The notes under the pieces: model-generated
Told to the model about the DNA's origin: nothing
What the model saw: the letters and a program-made list of their open reading frames with translations, nothing else
The model's database searches: none
Made by a program: the position numbers and the translations under genes
Part shown: piece after piece, positions 19,146-26,689 of the stretch
Position numbering within the stretch: the first letter of the stretch is position 1
How the letters are laid out: each line of letters opens with the position of its first letter
Assembly: GCA_014649155.1 (NCBI GenBank)
Contig: BMSM01000016.1
Location: 1-64,000, forward strand
Reading direction: 5' to 3'
Length of the DNA: 64,000 nt
Source: Streptomyces griseoviridis
Lineage (GTDB): Bacteria > Actinomycetota > Actinomycetes > Streptomycetales > Streptomycetaceae

Positions 19146-20645
19146 ATGGGGGAGAAGGTCGCGGCAGGACAGGCGGACCTGTCCGATCGCCAGCACTACC
19201 GCGACAAGCTCGGCCGCTGCCTGGCGGGCCTGGAGCGACTCCTGGCGGAGAAGCGGTTCGACCGCCCGAAGAACCTGATGGGACTGGAGATCGAGCTGAA
19301 TCTCGTCGGGGCGGACGGGATGCCGAAAATGCTGAACGGCCAGGTGCTCGAACGTATCGCGAGCCGTGACTTCCAAACAGAACTCGCCATGTTCAATCTG
19401 GAAGTCAACATCGCTCCACACCGGCTGGAGGGCCGGGTATTCGACCGGCTCGCGGAGGAAATCAGCACCTCGCTGGCATATGCCGACCGAAAATCCGGGG
19501 AACTGGACGCGGGAATCGCGATGATCGGCATTCTGCCGACCCTCGACCGGGACGACCTGGTCTCCTCGAACCTCTCCGACGTGGACCGCTACGCCCTGCT
19601 CAACGAACAGATCGTGGCCGCCCGCGGCGAGGACTTCCACCTGGAGATCGACGGCGTCGAACGGCTCAGCTGCACCTCGAAGTCCATCGCCCCCGAGGCG
19701 GCCTGCACCTCGGTGCAACTGCACCTCCAGGTCACCCCCGAGCGCTTCGCCGGAGTGTGGAACGCGGCGCAGGCGGTCACCGCCGCGCAGATAGCCGTCG
19801 GGGCCAACGCGCCGTTCCTGTTCGGCCGCGAGCTGTGGCGGGAGTCCCGGCCGCCGCTGTTCCAGCAGTCCACCGACACCCGCCCGCCCGAGCTCCAGGC
19901 CCAGGGGGTGCGCCCGCGCACCTGGTTCGGGGAGCGCTGGGTGGACTCGGCGTACGACCTGTTCGAGGAGAACCTGCGGTACTACCCGGCGCTGCTGCCG
20001 ATCTGCGACGACGAGGACCCCCTCGACGTCCTGGACGCGGGCGGCGTGCCCTCCCTCGCCGAGCTGGTCCTGCACAACGGCACCGTCTACCGCTGGAACC
20101 GCCCCGTCTACGGCATCGCCGACGGCGTCCCCCACCTGAGGGTGGAGAACCGCGTCCTGCCCGCGGGGCCCACCGTCACCGACGTCATCGCCAACGCGGC
20201 GTTCTACTACGGTGTCGTGCGCGCCCTCGCCGACGAGCCGCGCCCGGTGTGGACGCGGCTGCCGTTCGAGGCCGCCGCCGCCAACTTCGACGCCGCGTGC
20301 CGGTACGGGATCGACGCCCGGTTCACCTGGCCCCGGCGCGGCCGGCTCGGCGGCACCACCGAGGTCGACGCCGCCGCGCTGGTCCTGGACGAGCTGCTGC
20401 CACTGGCCGGGGCCGGGCTGGACGCGTGGGGCATCGAGCCCGCCGACCGGGACTTCTACCTGGGCGTGATCGAGGAGCGGTGCCGGCGCCGGGTGAACGG
20501 CGCGTCCTGGCAGGCGGCCACGTTCCACCGGGCCCTGGAGGCGGGGATGACCCGGGAGGCGGCGCTGGCGGCGACGACCCGGCGGTACGTCGAGCTGATG
20601 CACAAGGGCGACCCGGTCCACCTCTGGCCGGTCGGCCGGCCGTAG
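19146..20645 (+). CDS. Glutamate-cysteine ligase family protein (GCS2)
   Basis: The 499-residue protein resembles the GCS2 ATP-dependent carboxylate-amine ligase family: MGLEIELNLVG near the N-terminus supplies the acidic metal-binding pair, and CTSVQLHLQV and PHLRVENRVLP follow in the core. Family members join glutamate to an amine, classically cysteine. Streptomyces makes mycothiol and ergothioneine rather than glutathione, so the substrate may be different; it is also not obviously EgtA. ATG 19146 has AGGAGG at 19132-19137. It appears monocistronic. Confidence 0.75.
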   Translation: MGEKVAAGQADLSDRQHYRDKLGRCLAGLERLLAEKRFDRPKNLMGLEIELNLVGADGMPKMLNGQVLERIASRDFQTELAMFNLEVNIAPHRLEGRVFDRLAEEISTSLAYADRKSGELDAGIAMIGILPTLDRDDLVSSNLSDVDRYALLNEQIVAARGEDFHLEIDGVERLSCTSKSIAPEAACTSVQLHLQVTPERFAGVWNAAQAVTAAQIAVGANAPFLFGRELWRESRPPLFQQSTDTRPPELQAQGVRPRTWFGERWVDSAYDLFEENLRYYPALLPICDDEDPLDVLDAGGVPSLAELVLHNGTVYRWNRPVYGIADGVPHLRVENRVLPAGPTVTDVIANAAFYYGVVRALADEPRPVWTRLPFEAAAANFDAACRYGIDARFTWPRRGRLGGTTEVDAAALVLDELLPLAGAGLDAWGIEPADRDFYLGVIEERCRRRVNGASWQAATFHRALEAGMTREAALAATTRRYVELMHKGDPVHLWPVGRP

Positions 20646-20950
20646 GCGCCGAGGCTTGGCGTTCGGGCCGGGTCGCACGGGTCCGGTCGACGGGGGACCG
20701 GTGTCGCCTGGCCGGTGCCGGTGCCGGTGCCGGTGCCGGTGGTTGGGATCGGTGTGTGCGGTCGGCCGGCTGTCGGCGCCGGGCTCCGGTGTCCGGGCCG
20801 GGGTGCGGGGCCCGGACGGTGCTCCGGTGAGCGAGGGGCCGGTGGGCGCGGCCGGCCGGGCGCCGGTGGTTTCGCGCGGCGGCCGGCCCGGCACCCCGCC
20901 GATCCCCGTCTCATACTGATCGGGCAAGCTGTGACGTCCGGTCGGGGCAG
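20646..20950. other. Intergenic region with GCCGGT hexamer repeats
   Basis: The gap contains five perfect tandem copies of GCCGGT (20711-20740) within a generally G/C-biased segment. Open frames across it are composition artefacts. No terminator with a long stem was identified after the upstream gene. Confidence 0.5.
20711..20740. repeat. Hexanucleotide tandem repeat (GCCGGT)x5
   Basis: Five uninterrupted copies of GCCGGT are followed by a degenerate sixth. The repeat is non-coding as annotated and could vary in copy number between strains. Confidence 0.85.
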
Positions 20951-21754
20951 GTGTGCATGGCGGAGGCGGGCCAGGTGGTCGAATCCATCCCTCAGGAGCG
21001 GCTCACGCGACGGGGTCTGCGGGACGAGACGCTGCTCGTCCTGGCCCTCTCGCTGGGCGCGAGCGGCGTCTCCGCGCTGATCAGCTTCATCGGGTCGGTC
21101 ACCCGGCCGGGCGGTCTGAAGGACCAGGCGGCCACCCTCAACGCCTCGGCCGCGCCCGGCCGGCCCTGGCTCGACCTGGCCTGGCAGCTGTTCGGCATCG
21201 CCACCGCGCTGGTGCCGGTCGCCCTCGTCGCCCACCTGCTGCTGCGGGAGGGACGCAGCCTGCGCGTTCTGGGCTTCGACCGCGCCCAGCCGGGCCGGGA
21301 TCTGCTGCGCGGCGCGGTGATCGCGGCCGTCATCGGCAGCAGCGGCATCGCCTTCTACCTGGCCGCCCGGGGCCTCGGCTTCAACCTCACGGTGGTGCCC
21401 GAGGCACTGCCCGACGTGTATTGGAAGTACCCGGTGCTGATCCTCTCCGCCCTCCAGAACTCCGTCCTGGAGGAGGTCATCGTCGTCGGGTATCTGCTGC
21501 GCAGGCTGGACCAGTTGGGCTGGACACCGCGGTCGTCGCTGGTGGCCGCCTCGGTGCTGCGCGGCTCGTACCACCTCTACCAGGGCGTCGGCGGCTTCAT
21601 CGGCAACATGGTGATGGGCGTGGTGTTCGTCCTGCTGTACCGGCGCTGGGGCCGGGTGGGCCCGCTCGTGGTGGCGCACTCGCTGCTCGACATCGGGGCC
21701 TTCGTCGGGTACGCGCTGCTGGCCGGGAAGGTGAGCTGGCTGCCCACGGCGTGA
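20951..21754 (+). CDS. CPBP family intramembrane protease-like protein
   Basis: The 267-residue protein has about eight hydrophobic segments and the CPBP (CAAX-protease and bacteriocin-processing, Abi) core in the second half: LEEVIVVGYLLRR provides the glutamate pair and LRGSYHLYQG the first histidine motif, with VAHSLLDIGAF giving the second. Members either cleave membrane peptides or act in self-immunity. The substrate here is unknown. The EE motif is followed by VIVVGYL rather than the common LLFRG. GTG 20951 and ATG 20957 are both possible starts. Confidence 0.8.
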   Translation: MCMAEAGQVVESIPQERLTRRGLRDETLLVLALSLGASGVSALISFIGSVTRPGGLKDQAATLNASAAPGRPWLDLAWQLFGIATALVPVALVAHLLLREGRSLRVLGFDRAQPGRDLLRGAVIAAVIGSSGIAFYLAARGLGFNLTVVPEALPDVYWKYPVLILSALQNSVLEEVIVVGYLLRRLDQLGWTPRSSLVAASVLRGSYHLYQGVGGFIGNMVMGVVFVLLYRRWGRVGPLVVAHSLLDIGAFVGYALLAGKVSWLPTA

Positions 21755-21783
21755 GCCGCCCGTCGCTGAGCGGGCCTGGAGGG

Positions 21784-22599
21784 TCACCAGGTGAGCAGGT
21801 CCCCTTCGATGACGGTCACCGCGTGCCCGGTCAGCAGGGTGCGGTCGCCGCGCGCCTCGACGCGGACCAGGCCGGAGCGGGGCGACGCCTGCAGGCCGGT
21901 GAGGGTGGTCCGGCCCAGGCGCTCGGACCAGTACGGGGCGAGCGCGGTGTGGGCGCTGCCGGTGACCGGGTCCTCGTCGATGCCGACGTTCGGGAAGAAG
22001 CAGCGGGAGACGAAGTCGTAGCCGCGTGCGGGGTCCTCGGCGCGGGCGGTGGCGATGACACCCCGCGTGGAGTGGGCCGCCAGCGCCTTGTGGTCCGGGG
22101 CCAGCGCGCGGACGGTCTTCTCGTCGGCCACCTCGACCAGCAGGTCACCGACGTCGGGGCCGGTGTCGAGGACCGCGCGGGGCTCGGTGCCGAGGGCCTC
22201 GGCCAGTCCGGCGGGCGCCTCGGCCGGGGTCAGCGGCGCGGTCGGGAAGTCCAGGGTGATCGAACCGTCCGCCGCGTCGGGGGTGGCGACCAGGACGCCG
22301 CCGCGGGTGGCGAACCGGACCGGGCCCTCGTGGGCGCCGGTGGTGTGCAGCACATGGGCGGTGGCGAGGGTGGCGTGGCCGCACAGGGCGACCTCGGTGA
22401 CCGGGGTGAACCAGCGCAGCGCCCAGTCGGCGTCGCCGCCCTCGGGCAGACGGTGGGCGAAGGCCGTCTCGGCGTGGTTGACCTCCAGGGCGACCCGCTG
22501 GAGCAGGCCGTCGTCCGGGAAGGCGTCGAGGAGCAGGACTCCCGCGGGGTTGCCGGCGAAGGGCCGGTCGGTGAAGGCGTCGACGATTCGGATACGCAT
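21784..22599 (-). CDS. PhzF family isomerase/epimerase-like protein
   Basis: This 271-residue protein has the two-lobed PhzF fold: RIVDAFTDRPFAGNPAGVLL at the N-terminus with the NHAETAF glutamate, ALCGHATLATAHVL, and the second-lobe signature GIDEDPVTGSAHTALAPYW. PhzF itself isomerises a phenazine precursor, but most relatives are of unknown substrate and no phenazine genes are nearby. The minus-strand start follows a TACCGT -10 box by six bases, suggesting a leaderless mRNA. It is convergent with the CPBP gene. Confidence 0.88.
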   Translation of the reverse strand: MRIRIVDAFTDRPFAGNPAGVLLLDAFPDDGLLQRVALEVNHAETAFAHRLPEGGDADWALRWFTPVTEVALCGHATLATAHVLHTTGAHEGPVRFATRGGVLVATPDAADGSITLDFPTAPLTPAEAPAGLAEALGTEPRAVLDTGPDVGDLLVEVADEKTVRALAPDHKALAAHSTRGVIATARAEDPARGYDFVSRCFFPNVGIDEDPVTGSAHTALAPYWSERLGRTTLTGLQASPRSGLVRVEARGDRTLLTGHAVTVIEGDLLTW

Positions 22600-22690
22600 G
22601 CGTCGACGGTAGGGGCCCGGGGGAGCGGCGGGCCAAGGCCAATGCGGAGGGAGTGGACCGGTTTCCGGGAGCGCCCGCCGGGCGGTGTGC

Positions 22691-22721
22691 TTGACCTTGA
22701 CACGGTGACAAGGTCTTCACT
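22691..22721 (+). promoter_or_regulatory. MerR-type promoter with 19-bp spacer and long palindrome
   Basis: TTGACC (22691-22696) and TTCACT (22716-22721) are separated by exactly 19 bp, the over-long spacing typical of MerR-activated promoters. A near-perfect 23-bp palindrome (22693-22715, from GACCTTGACAC to GTGACAAGGTC) fills the spacer. It lies 22 bases before the HEAT-repeat gene whose operon encodes a MerR-type protein, so autoregulation is likely. Confidence 0.8.
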
Positions 22722-22742
22722 GCGGGCCAGGAGGTGGTCCCG

Positions 22743-23393
22743 ATGACCCTGCCCGACGGTGTACGGCGACGGCTGGCGGACGATGACGCGTCGGTCCGGC
22801 TGCGGGCCGCGCTGGCGGCCGGTTCGGCACCGGACCGGCGGTTCGTCGACGCGCTCGTCGAACGGTGCGCGGTCGAACCCGAGTTCTTCGTACGCGACAT
22901 GCTCACCTGGGCGCTGACCCGGCACCCGCAGGCGGTGACGGTCCCGCGACTCGTCGCCGAACTCCGCTCGGACCGTGCGCAGGCGCGGAGCCAGGCACTG
23001 CACACGCTGTCCAAGACGGGGGACCGGCGGGCGTGGCCGGCGATCACCCGGGCACTGCTGACCGACGCCGACGACGAGGTGGCGCGCAGCGCCTGGCGGG
23101 CGGCGGTGGTGCTCGTACCGGAAGGAGAGGAGGCCGGGCTCGCCGAGGTGCTGGCGACCCAGCTCGGGCGCGGTGGGCGGGAGACGCGGCTGAGCCTCAG
23201 CCGGGCGCTGCTCGCCCTGGGCGAGGTGATCCTGCCGCTGCTGGCCGCCGCGGCGGCCGGTGCCGACCCGCGGGCGCGCCGGCACGCGCTCGCGACGGAA
23301 CGGCTGTGGCACGACCCGGATGCCGGGTTCGAGTGCGCGATCGAGGAGGCGAAGCGCATCGTGGCTCTCGGCACGGACGGCCGGAAGGAGTGA
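22743..23393 (+). CDS. HEAT-repeat protein in a MerR-controlled operon
   Basis: This 216-residue all-alpha protein is built of HEAT/PBS-lyase-like repeats (DDDASVRLRAALAAGSA, DRAQARSQALHTLSKTGD, DADDEVARSAWRAAVVL). It has no catalytic motif, signal or membrane segment, so a protein-interaction role is the natural reading. ATG 22743 is placed eight bases after AGGAGG (22729-22734). The next gene, starting 6 bases downstream, is a MerR regulator that itself carries HEAT repeats, so the two products may bind each other. No characterised homologue is known to me. Confidence 0.75.
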   Translation: MTLPDGVRRRLADDDASVRLRAALAAGSAPDRRFVDALVERCAVEPEFFVRDMLTWALTRHPQAVTVPRLVAELRSDRAQARSQALHTLSKTGDRRAWPAITRALLTDADDEVARSAWRAAVVLVPEGEEAGLAEVLATQLGRGGRETRLSLSRALLALGEVILPLLAAAAAGADPRARRHALATERLWHDPDAGFECAIEEAKRIVALGTDGRKE

Positions 23394-23399
23394 CGGACG

Positions 23400-24476
23400 G
23401 TGTTGATCGGTGAGGTGGCGCGACGGTCGGGGGTCAGCGCCCGGATGCTGCGGCACTACGAGGCGCTGGGCCTGGTGCGGCCGACCGGCCGGTCCGGCGC
23501 CGGGTACCGGGAGTACGCGCCCGAGGACATCCGGCGGATCTTCCATGTCGAGAGCCTGCGCTCGCTGGGCCTGTCGCTGCGCGACGTGGGACGCGCGCTG
23601 GACGACCCCGGCTTCCGGCCCGCGGAACTCGTCGACGACCTCGCCCGGCGGACCCGGGAGCGCATCGCCCGCGAGACGGAACTGCTGACCCGGCTGCGCC
23701 GGATCGCCGCCGCGGAGCCCGCCGGCTGGGAGGACGTCCTCCGGATCGTCGCGCTCCTGAGGGCGCTGGGGTCGGGCAGCGCCGGGACCCGCCAGCGCGC
23801 GGCCCTGTCCGTCGCGGCGGAAGGGCCCGGAGTGGCGGAGGCCCTGGTCGCGGCGGTGCTGCGGGAGACGGACCCGAACGTGGCCGGGGCGCTGCGCTGG
23901 GCGCTGGCGCACGGCGGTGGCGAGGGGGCGCCGGCCCTGCTCGCGGAGGGACTCGGCGCGCCCGGGGCGGCGGTACGCGAACGTGCCGTGCGGGCCCTCG
24001 TGGAACTGCCCGGCGACGAGGCGACCGCACTGCTGCGGGACGCCCTCGCCCATCCCGACGCGGTGGTCCGCGGGTACGCCGCGCCGGCGCTGGCGGCACG
24101 GCACGTCGCCGACGCGGTCCCGGTCCTCGTCGAGATGGTCGTGGCGGGCACGAACGACGTGGACGCGGCCGACGCGCTGGGCGCGCTGGCGAGCGACCCC
24201 GCGCTGACCGAGCGGATCGCCACGGGGCTCACCGACCGCCTGGCCGACGGCACGGCCGGCCCGGCGGTACGCCGCCGCCTGACCCAGGCGCTCGCGGACG
24301 TCCCCGGCCCCACGGCGACCCGCGCGCTCACGGAACTGGCGAACGACGGGGACCGGGGAGTGGCCCTGACGGCCGGGCATCTGCTGCGGAGGCGGGGGGG
24401 AGGGGTGACCGGCGGTCCCCGCGGGACCATCCGGCGTGGAGGCGGGGCGGGCTTCGGAGCCGGGGGCTTCGGCTGA
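23400..24476 (+). CDS. MerR transcriptional regulator fused to HEAT repeats
   Basis: The 358-residue protein starts with a complete MerR winged helix and dimer helix (about 1-115: MLIGEVARRSGVSARMLRHY... YREYAPEDIRRI). It continues with an array of HEAT repeats (about 130-335: EGPGVAEALVAAVLRETDPNVAGALRWAL, DEATALLRDALAHPDAVVRGYAAPAL). The tail is a Gly/Arg-rich disordered stretch. MerR proteins usually end in a small ligand domain; here the sensor appears to be a protein-binding solenoid. The promoter at 22691 has the geometry expected for its own binding. The signal sensed is unknown. GTG 23400 follows GGAAGGAG. Confidence 0.82.
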   Translation: MLIGEVARRSGVSARMLRHYEALGLVRPTGRSGAGYREYAPEDIRRIFHVESLRSLGLSLRDVGRALDDPGFRPAELVDDLARRTRERIARETELLTRLRRIAAAEPAGWEDVLRIVALLRALGSGSAGTRQRAALSVAAEGPGVAEALVAAVLRETDPNVAGALRWALAHGGGEGAPALLAEGLGAPGAAVRERAVRALVELPGDEATALLRDALAHPDAVVRGYAAPALAARHVADAVPVLVEMVVAGTNDVDAADALGALASDPALTERIATGLTDRLADGTAGPAVRRRLTQALADVPGPTATRALTELANDGDRGVALTAGHLLRRRGGGVTGGPRGTIRRGGGAGFGAGGFG

Positions 24477-24759
24477 CCCGGGGTGGGCCCGCCCGTGGTC
24501 GTGGGCCTTCCGCAGGCGGTCTCGGCCCGCTGCCCGGCCCTGGACGCCTCCACCTCCTCACCGACACCGGGGCACCGGTCGCGGTGGGTGCGGACGGCCG
24601 CGGAGGCGGGGGAGCGGGTCCAGGTGGTCGGGCCGTCCCGGGCCCGGGACAGGCGGTCGCGCGCGTTCTCCTGACGGAGGATGTCGGGAAAGCGCCACCG
24701 GTCACGTCCCACGGGTGCCGGCGCCCGTCGGGCGGCACGAGGGAGAAGGAGGAGCCGGT

Positions 24760-25200
24760 ATGGCGATTCAGCGGATGGACAACGTCGGCATCGTGGTCGG
24801 GGACCTGGATGCCGCCGTCGCGTTCTTCATGGACCTCGGTATGGAGCTGGAGGGCCGGACGGAGGTCAAGGGGCCCGTCGCCGACCAGTGCACCGGACTC
24901 GACGGTGTCCACTGCGACATCGCGATGCTCCGGACGCCGGACGGTCGCAGCCGGCTGGAGCTGGCCAGCTACCGGAGTCCCGCGGCGGTCGCGGCCGGCC
25001 CGCGCGACCAGCCGCACAACGTCCTGGGCACGCACCGCGTCATGTTCGCGGTCGACGACATCGAGGACACCGTCGCCCGTCTGCGGACGCGCGGCGCCGA
25101 ACTGGTCGGCGAGCTGGCGCGGTACGAGGACAGCTACCGGCTCTGCTACGTCCGCGGCCCCGAGGGCGTCATCGTCGGGCTGGCCCAGCAGCTCGGCTGA
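24760..25200 (+). CDS. VOC superfamily (glyoxalase-like) protein
   Basis: This 146-residue protein consists of two beta-alpha-beta-beta-beta modules of the vicinal oxygen chelate fold: RMDNVGIVVGDLDAAVAFFMDLGMELEG first, and THRVMFAVDDIEDTVARLRTRGAELVGE second. Metal ligands may include the histidine of the second module (TH) and the glutamate in RGPEGVIVGLAQQ near the end. Family members include glyoxalase I, dioxygenases and antibiotic-resistance proteins; the substrate is not evident. ATG 24760 has AAGGAGG at 24746-24752. It stands alone, 283 bases after the MerR-HEAT gene, in a gap where I see no other feature. Confidence 0.82.
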   Translation: MAIQRMDNVGIVVGDLDAAVAFFMDLGMELEGRTEVKGPVADQCTGLDGVHCDIAMLRTPDGRSRLELASYRSPAAVAAGPRDQPHNVLGTHRVMFAVDDIEDTVARLRTRGAELVGELARYEDSYRLCYVRGPEGVIVGLAQQLG

Positions 25201-25285
25201 GGGCCGGCGGGGCGGCCACGCACTCGTCCGTCCTCCGGCCCGTTCCCGTCCCCGGTGAGGACACGGGTTGCCGTAAGAACACTTC

Positions 25286-25321
25286 CGATATATCGTTGAC
25301 GCATCACGACAGATCAACGAT
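25286..25321. promoter_or_regulatory. Putative PadR autoregulatory operator
   Basis: The palindrome CGATATATCG (25286-25295) overlaps an 8-bp inverted repeat, ATCGTTGA (25292-25299) and TCAACGAT (25314-25321). Both lie in an AT-rich island just before the PadR gene. AT-rich operators of this type are typical for autoregulated PadR repressors. Confidence 0.6.
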
Positions 25322-25338
25322 GAAATGGAGTGGTTGCG

Positions 25339-25974
25339 ATGCGTACCCACGGACATGAGCGCGGACAGGGCGGCCGGGGACACGGTGGACCCTTCGGGCG
25401 CGGGGGAGACGGTTTCGAGGGGCGCCGGGCCTTCGGGCCTTTCGGCCCCGGTGGAGCCGGTGGGCCCGGACCCTTCGGGCCGGGGTTCGGGGGCGGGCCC
25501 TGGGGCGGCCGGGGGCGGGGCGGGCCGCGGGGCAGGGCGCGGCGCGGTGATGTGCGCGCGTCGATCCTGGCCCTGCTCAAGGACCGGCCGATGCACGGCT
25601 ACGAGATGATCCAGGAGATCGCCGAGCGCAGCGGCGGAGCGTGGAAGCCCAGCCCCGGTTCGGTGTACCCCACCCTCCAGTTGCTGGAGGACGAGGGGCT
25701 GATCGTCAGCGAGAGCGAGGGCGGCAAGAAGCTGTTCGCCCTCACCGGGCCCGGGCGCGCCGCCGCCGAGGAGGGCCCCGAGGCGCCCTGGGAAGAGGCG
25801 TCGCGCGGGGTCGACTGGGAGGCGCTGAACGACGTCCGGCAGGCCGGCTTCGGCCTGATGGAGGCGTTCGGCCAGGTCTGGAAGACCGGCACCAAGGAAC
25901 AGCGGGAGAAGGCGCTCGACGTCATCAACGAGTCCCGCAAGAAGCTGTACCGCATCCTCGCCGACGAGGACTGA
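25339..25974 (+). CDS. PadR family transcriptional regulator
   Basis: The 211-residue regulator has a long Gly/Arg/Phe-rich disordered N-terminus (about 1-70), then a PadR winged helix (about 72-150: VRASILALLKDRPMHGYEMIQEI... PSPGSVYPTLQLLEDEGLI). A C-terminal helical dimer region ends the protein. PadR proteins usually repress a neighbouring transporter or themselves. No transporter lies directly downstream, so self-control through the 25286-25321 operator is the best-supported link. ATG 25339 follows GGAG by eight bases. Confidence 0.86.
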   Translation: MRTHGHERGQGGRGHGGPFGRGGDGFEGRRAFGPFGPGGAGGPGPFGPGFGGGPWGGRGRGGPRGRARRGDVRASILALLKDRPMHGYEMIQEIAERSGGAWKPSPGSVYPTLQLLEDEGLIVSESEGGKKLFALTGPGRAAAEEGPEAPWEEASRGVDWEALNDVRQAGFGLMEAFGQVWKTGTKEQREKALDVINESRKKLYRILADED

Positions 25975-25996
25975 GGAGCGGGGGCGGGGGAGCCTG

Positions 25997-26018
25997 ATCT
26001 CCTCCGTGAGGAGGAGAT
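25997..26018. terminator. Stem-loop after padR
   Basis: ATCTCCTCC (25997-26005) pairs with GGAGGAGAT (26010-26018) across a 4-base loop. It lies 22 bases after the PadR stop. Confidence 0.65.
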
Positions 26019-26107
26019 TACGGACGGAAGGGTCCACTCCGCGTGGGATGCCGAAATGCTCCCCCACGGGGATGTCACGGTCCCCTCCGGACTGATGGGG
26101 TGGGATT

Positions 26108-26635
26108 GTGCAACCCTGTATCCCCCGGCGGTCGGCCGGTGAGCAAGACGCCCGGCGACCGGACCACCCCGACGACGACCGGCTCGGTCCCGGACTGGTA
26201 CCGGTGGTCTCCGGCGCGCGCCGCAGGGCCCTGCGGGACGGTGACCGGCAGATCGACACCGCCCACCTGCTCCACTCCCTCCTGGAGCACGACCCCGAGG
26301 CGTGCGCCGTGCTCGGCGACGGACCCCGGATGGCCCGGCTGCTCGGCTACCTGGTGCAGCGCAGCATCGGCTACGGCCTGCGCTGGCAGGGCGCCGTCGA
26401 GGACTCCGGCGCCGTACCGGCCGTCGGCGGCGCGGCCGGCTACTCCCCGTCGGCCGCCGCCGCGATCGAGTACGCCCGTGACCGCGCCGCCCGCCGCGGT
26501 GCCACCGGCGCCTGCGGCGTCGACCTCCTCGCGGCCCTCGTCGCCGACCCGGGCGTCCGGGCCGTCGAGGTGCTCGCCCGGGCCGGCGTCGACCGCGGCA
26601 CGGTCCTCGCCCGCGCCGACGCCCACACCGGCTGA
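26108..26635 (+). CDS. Clp-N domain protein (stand-alone ClpA/ClpC N-domain)
   Basis: The 175-residue protein resembles the double Clp N-terminal repeat: ALRDGDRQIDTAHLLHSLLEHDPEACAVL is the first helical repeat and GATGACGVDLLAALVADPGVRAVEVLARAGVD the second. There is no ATPase module. Free Clp-N proteins are known as adaptors or decoys for ClpC (for example ClpC-binding partners), but their targets here are unknown. The first ~30 residues are charged and probably disordered. GTG 26108 follows GGGGTGGG. Confidence 0.75.
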   Translation: MQPCIPRRSAGEQDARRPDHPDDDRLGPGLVPVVSGARRRALRDGDRQIDTAHLLHSLLEHDPEACAVLGDGPRMARLLGYLVQRSIGYGLRWQGAVEDSGAVPAVGGAAGYSPSAAAAIEYARDRAARRGATGACGVDLLAALVADPGVRAVEVLARAGVDRGTVLARADAHTG

Positions 26636-26689
26636 GGAGACAGGTGCCAACGGGGTGACGGTCATGTCGTCCCCTGTCATCATGTGCCG

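Noticed and set aside
21784..22599. Phenazine or other secondary-metabolite cluster suggested by PhzF and several SDR genes
   Set aside because: No other biosynthetic core genes are present; PhzF-like proteins are common in isolation.
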